DNA of 64,000 bases from Caprella mutica. Lineage: Eukaryota > Arthropoda > Malacostraca > Amphipoda > Caprellidae. Made by a program: the position numbers and the translations under genes. The DNA is taken from positions 186,001 through 250,000 of the forward strand of contig CANNZV010000267.1 in NCBI GenBank assembly GCA_947561585.1, in the 5' to 3' direction. The number at the start of each line of letters is the position of its first letter. Position 1 is the first letter of the stretch. A model generated the notes under the pieces. It saw nothing but the letters and a program-made list of their open reading frames with translations, had not been told where the DNA came from and made no database searches. Shown piece after piece: positions 56,301 through 62,300 of the stretch.

Positions 56301-59300
56301 TGCAAATGATGGCATAATAAGCATTGACGCTGACGGCGGAAATAACTTAAACGAACAAGGTCTAGAATACAGTATTGACGGCGGTTTGACTTGGCAATCA
56401 GGCAATGTATTTATTAATGTAGCTGCTAGCGCAAACAACGATGTTTGGGTACGCTACGAGAACAATACCTGTGCAGTTAACTTCGGAAATGTAACGGTAA
56501 GCGAGCCAACTGCTCCTACTTACAATGCATTATTACCAGTTGACAGCACGAACCCGACCGATTGTGATAACAACGACGGACAAATCACTATCAATACCTT
56601 TGATGGTACTATAAATGGTGCAAATGTGCCAGTTGAATACAGTATTGACGGCGGCATTGTGTGGCAAGCATCGAACACTTTCAGTGGTTTGGGCGCAGGT
56701 ACTTATAATGTATTTATCCGCAACATGGGCGGTATTTGCTCAGTAGCATTAGCAACTAATCCAGTGATTTTAACAACACCGGATGCGGGCACGATTACTA
56801 GTGTTAACTGGACACCAATCACAGATTGTGGCGCAGATGATGCTACAATTACCATTACTGCGACAGCAGGAAGTGGTACACTACAATACAGCATTGATGG
56901 TGGTACAACTTGGCAAGCAGCGAATACATTTACAGGCTTAGCGGCAGGTACTTATAATATTCAAATTCAACACACAGACGGTACTTGTACCGTTCAAGGA
57001 GAGTTAGTCGAAATGATTACGCCGCTACCATTTGTAGCAACAGCGACTACGACTAACCCAATTGAATGTGGTACAAATAGCGGTATAATCATCGTAACGG
57101 CGGAAGGCGAAAGCGGCTTAGAATATAGCATTGACAACTTAAACTGGCAATCAAGCAACCAATTCTTAGGATTAGGTAGCGGCAATTACACGGTTTATGT
57201 TCGTTATGAAGAAAATACATGTACACAAACATTGACCGATAATATCATCACTGCACCAACAGCAGCAAGCTTTAATGGCGCAGGCGTCACGACGACTAAT
57301 CCAAGCAATTGTGATGTATTAGACGGTGAAATTATCGTAGATGCAACTGCTGGTACTATTGCTGGCAATACAGTCGCTATTCAATACAGCATTGATGGTT
57401 TCAACTGGCAAGCATCGAACACTTTCAGTGGTTTGGGCGCAGGTACTTATAATGTATTTATCCGCAATATGGGCGGTGTTTGCTCAGTAGCATTAGCAAC
57501 TAATCCAGTGATTTTAACAACACCGGATGCGGGTACGATTACTAGTGTTAACTGGACACCAATCACAGATTGTGGCGCAGATGATGCTACAATTACCATT
57601 ACTGCAACAGCAGGAAGTGGTACACTACAATATAGCATTGACGGTGGTACAACTTGGCAAGCAGCGAATACATTTACAGGCTTAGCGGCAGGTACTTATA
57701 ATATTCAAATTCAACACACAGACGGTACTTGTACCGTTCAAGGAGAGTTAGTCGAAATGATTACGCCGCTACCATTTGTAGCAACAGCGACTACGACTAA
57801 CCCAATTGAATGTGGTACAAATAGCGGTACAATCATCGTAACGGCGGAAGGCGAAAGCGGCTTAGAATATAGCATTGACAACTTAAACTGGCAATCAAGC
57901 AACCAATTCTTAGGATTAGGTAGCGGGAATTACACGGTTTATGTTCGTTATGAAGAAAATACATGTACACAAACATTGACCGATAATATCATCACTGCAC
58001 CAACAGCAGCAAGCTTTAATGGCGCAGGCGTCACGACGACTAATCCAAGCAATTGTGATGTATTAGACGGTGAAATTATCGTAGATGCAACTGCTGGTAC
58101 TATTGCTGGCAATACAGTTGCTACTCAATACAGCATTGATGGTTTCAACTGGCAAGCATCGAACACTTTCAGTGGTTTGGGCGCAGGTACTTATAATGTA
58201 TTTATCCGCAATATGGGCGGTATTTGCTCAGTAGCATTAGCAACTAATCCAGTGATTTTAACAACACCGGATGCGGGCACGATTACTAGTGTTAACTGGA
58301 CACCAATCACAGATTGTGGCGCAGATGATGCTACAATTACCATTACTGCGACAGCAGGAAGTGGTACACTACAATACAGCATTGATGGTGGTACAACTTG
58401 GCAAGCAGCGAATACATTTACAGGCTTAGCGGCAGGTACTTATAATATTCAAATTCAACACACAGACGGTACTTGTACCGTTCAAGGAGAGTTAGTCGAA
58501 ATGATTACGCCGCTACCATTTGTAGCAACAGCGACTACGACTAACCCAATTGAATGTGGTACAAATAGCGGTACAATCATCGTAACGGCGGAAGGCGAAA
58601 GCGGCTTAGAATATAGCATTGACAACTTAAACTGGCAATCAAGCAACCAATTCTTAGGATTAGGTAGCGGCAATTACACGGTTTATGTTCGTTATGAAGA
58701 AAATACATGTACACAAACATTGACCGATAATATCATCACTGCACCAACAGCAGCAAGCTTTAATGGCGCAGGCGTCACGACGACTAATCCAAGCAATTGT
58801 GATGTATTAGACGGTGAAATTATCGTAGATGCAACTGCTGGTACTATTGCTGGCAATACAGTTGCTACTCAATACAGCATTGATGGTTTCAACTGGCAAG
58901 CATCGAACACTTTCAGTGGTTTGGGCGCAGGTACTTATAATGTATTTATCCGCAATATGGGCGGTATTTGCTCAGTAGCATTAGCAACTAATCCAGTGAT
59001 TTTAACAACACCGGATGCGGGCACGATTACTAGTGTTAACTGGACACCAATCACAGATTGTGGCGCAGATGATGCTACAATTACCATTACTGCAACAGCA
59101 GGAAGTGGTACACTACAATATAGCATTGATGGTGGTACAACTTGGCAAGCAGCGAATACATTTACAGGCTTAGCGGCAGGTACTTATAATATTCAAATTC
59201 AACACACAGACGGTACTTGTACCGTTCAAGGAGAGTTAGTCGAAATGATTACGCCGCTACCATTTGTAGCAACAGCGACTACGACTAACCCAATTGAATG

Positions 59301-62300
59301 TGGTACAAATAGCGGTACAATCATCGTAACGGCGGAAGGCGAAAGCGGCTTAGAATATAGCATTGACAACTTAAACTGGCAATCAAGCAACCAATTCTTA
59401 GGATTAGGTAGCGGGAATTACACGGTTTATGTTCGTTATGAAGAAAATACATGTACACAAACATTGACCGATAATATCATCACTGCACCAACAGCAGCAA
59501 GCTTTAATGGCGCAGGCGTCACGACGACTAATCCAAGCAATTGTGATGTATTAGACGGTGAAATTATCGTAGATGCAACTGCTGGTACTATTGCTGGCAA
59601 TACAGTTGCTACTCAATACAGCATTGATGGTTTCAACTGGCAAGCATCGAACACTTTCAGTGGTTTGGGCGCAGGTACTTATAATGTATTTATTCGCAAT
59701 ATGGGCGGTGTTTGCTCAGTAGCATTAGCAACTAATCCAGTGATTTTAACAACACCGGATGCAGGTACGATTACTAGTGTTAACTGGACACCAATCACAG
59801 ATTGTGGCGCAGATGATGCTACAATTACCATTACGGCGACAGCAGGAAGTGGTACACTACAGTATAGCATTGATGGTGGTACAACTTGGCAAGCAGCGAA
59901 TACATTTACAGGCTTAGCGGCAGGTACTTATAATATTCAAATTCAACACACAGACGGTACTTGTACCGTTCAAGGAGAGTTAGTCGAAATGATTACGCCG
60001 CTACCATTTGTAGCAACAGCGACTACGACTAACCCAATTGAATGTGGTACAAATAGCGGTACAATCATCGTAACGGCGGAAGGCGAAAGCGGCTTAGAAT
60101 ATAGCATTGACAACTTAAACTGGCAATCAAGCAACCAATTCTTAGGATTAGGTAGCGGCAATTACACGGTTTATGTTCGTTATGAAGAAAATACATGTAC
60201 ACAAACATTGACCGATAATATCATCACTGCACCAACAGCAGCAAGCTTTAATGGCGCAGGCGTCACGACGACTAATCCAAGCAATTGTGATGTATTAGAC
60301 GGTGAAATTATCGTAGATGCAACTGCTGGTACTATTGCTGGCAATACAGTCGCTACTCAATACAGCATTGATGGTTTCAACTGGCAAGCATCGAACACTT
60401 TCAGTGGTTTGGGCGCAGGTACTTATAATGTATTTATCCGCAATATGGGCGGTATTTGCTCAGTAGCATTAGCAACTAATCCAGTGATTTTAACAACACC
60501 GGATGCGGGCACGATTACTAGTGTTAACTGGACACCAATCACAGATTGTGGCGCAGATGATGCTACAATTACCATTACTGCGACAGCAGGAAGTGGTACA
60601 CTACAATATAGCATTGATGGTGGTACAACTTGGCAAGCAGCGAATACATTTACAGGCTTAGCGGCAGGTACTTATAATATTCAAATTCAACACACAGACG
60701 GTACTTGTACCGTTCAAGGAGAGTTAGTCGAAATGATTACGCCGCTACCATTTGTAGCAACAGCGACTACGACTAACCCAATTGAATGTGGTACAAATAG
60801 CGGTACAATCATCGTAACGGCGGAAGGCGAAAGCGGCTTAGAATATAGCATTGACAACTTAAACTGGCAATCAAGCAACCAATTCTTAGGATTAGGTAGC
60901 GGCAATTACACGGTTTATGTTCGTTATGAAGAAAATACATGTACACAAACATTGACCGATAATATCATCACTGCACCAACAGCAGCAAGCTTTAATGGCG
61001 CAGGCGTCACGACGACTAATCCAAGCAATTGTGATGTATTAGACGGTGAAATTATCGTAGATGCAACTGCTGGTACTATTGCTGGCAATACAGTCGCTAC
61101 TCAATACAGCATTGATGGTTTCAACTGGCAAGCATCGAACACTTTCAGTGGTTTGGGCGCAGGTACTTATAATGTATTTATCCGCAATATGGGCGGTATT
61201 TGCTCAGTAGCATTAGCAACTAATCCAGTGATTTTAACAACACCGGATGCGGGCACGATTACTAGTGTTAACTGGACACCAATCACAGATTGTGGCGCAG
61301 ATGATGCTACAATTACCATTACTGCGACAGCAGGAAGTGGTACACTACAATATAGCATTGATGGTGGTACAACTTGGCAAGCAGCGAATACATTTACAGG
61401 CTTAGCGGCAGGTACTTATAATATTCAAATTCAACACACAGACGGTACTTGTACCGTTCAAGGAGAGTTAGTCGAAATGATTACGCCGCTACCATTTGTA
61501 GCAACAGCGACTACGACTAACCCAATTGAATGTGGTACAAATAGCGGTACAATCATCGTAACGGCGGAAGGCGAAAGCGGCTTAGAATATAGCATTGACA
61601 ACTTAAACTGGCAATCAAGCAACCAATTCTTAGGATTAGGTAGCGGCAATTACACGGTTTATGTTCGTTATGAAGAAAATACATGTACACAAACATTGAC
61701 CGATAATATCATCACTGCACCAACAGCACCAAGCTTTAATGGCGCAGGCGTCACGACGACTAATCCAAGCAATTGTGATGTATTAGACGGTGAAATTATC
61801 GTAGATGCAACTGCTGGTACTATTGCTGGCAATACAGTCGCTACTCAATACAGCATTGATGGTTTCAACTGGCAAGCATCGAACACTTTCAGTGGTTTGG
61901 GCGCAGGTACTTATAATGTATTTATCCGCAATATGGGCGGTGTTTGCTCAGTAGCATTAGCAACTAATCCAGTGATTTTAACAACACCGGATGCGGGCAC
62001 GATTACTAGTGTTAACTGGACACCAATCACAGATTGTGGCGCAGATGATGCTACAATTACCATTACGGCGACAGCAGGAAGTGGTACACTACAATATAGC
62101 ATTGATGGTGGTACAACTTGGCAAGCAGCGAATACATTTACAGGCTTAGCGGCAGGTACTTATAATATTCAAATTCAACACACAGACGGTACTTGTACCG
62201 TTCAAGGAGAGTTAGTCGAAATGATTACGCCGCTACCATTTGTAGCAACAGCGACTACGACTAACCCAATTGAATGTGGTACAAATAGCGGTACAATCAT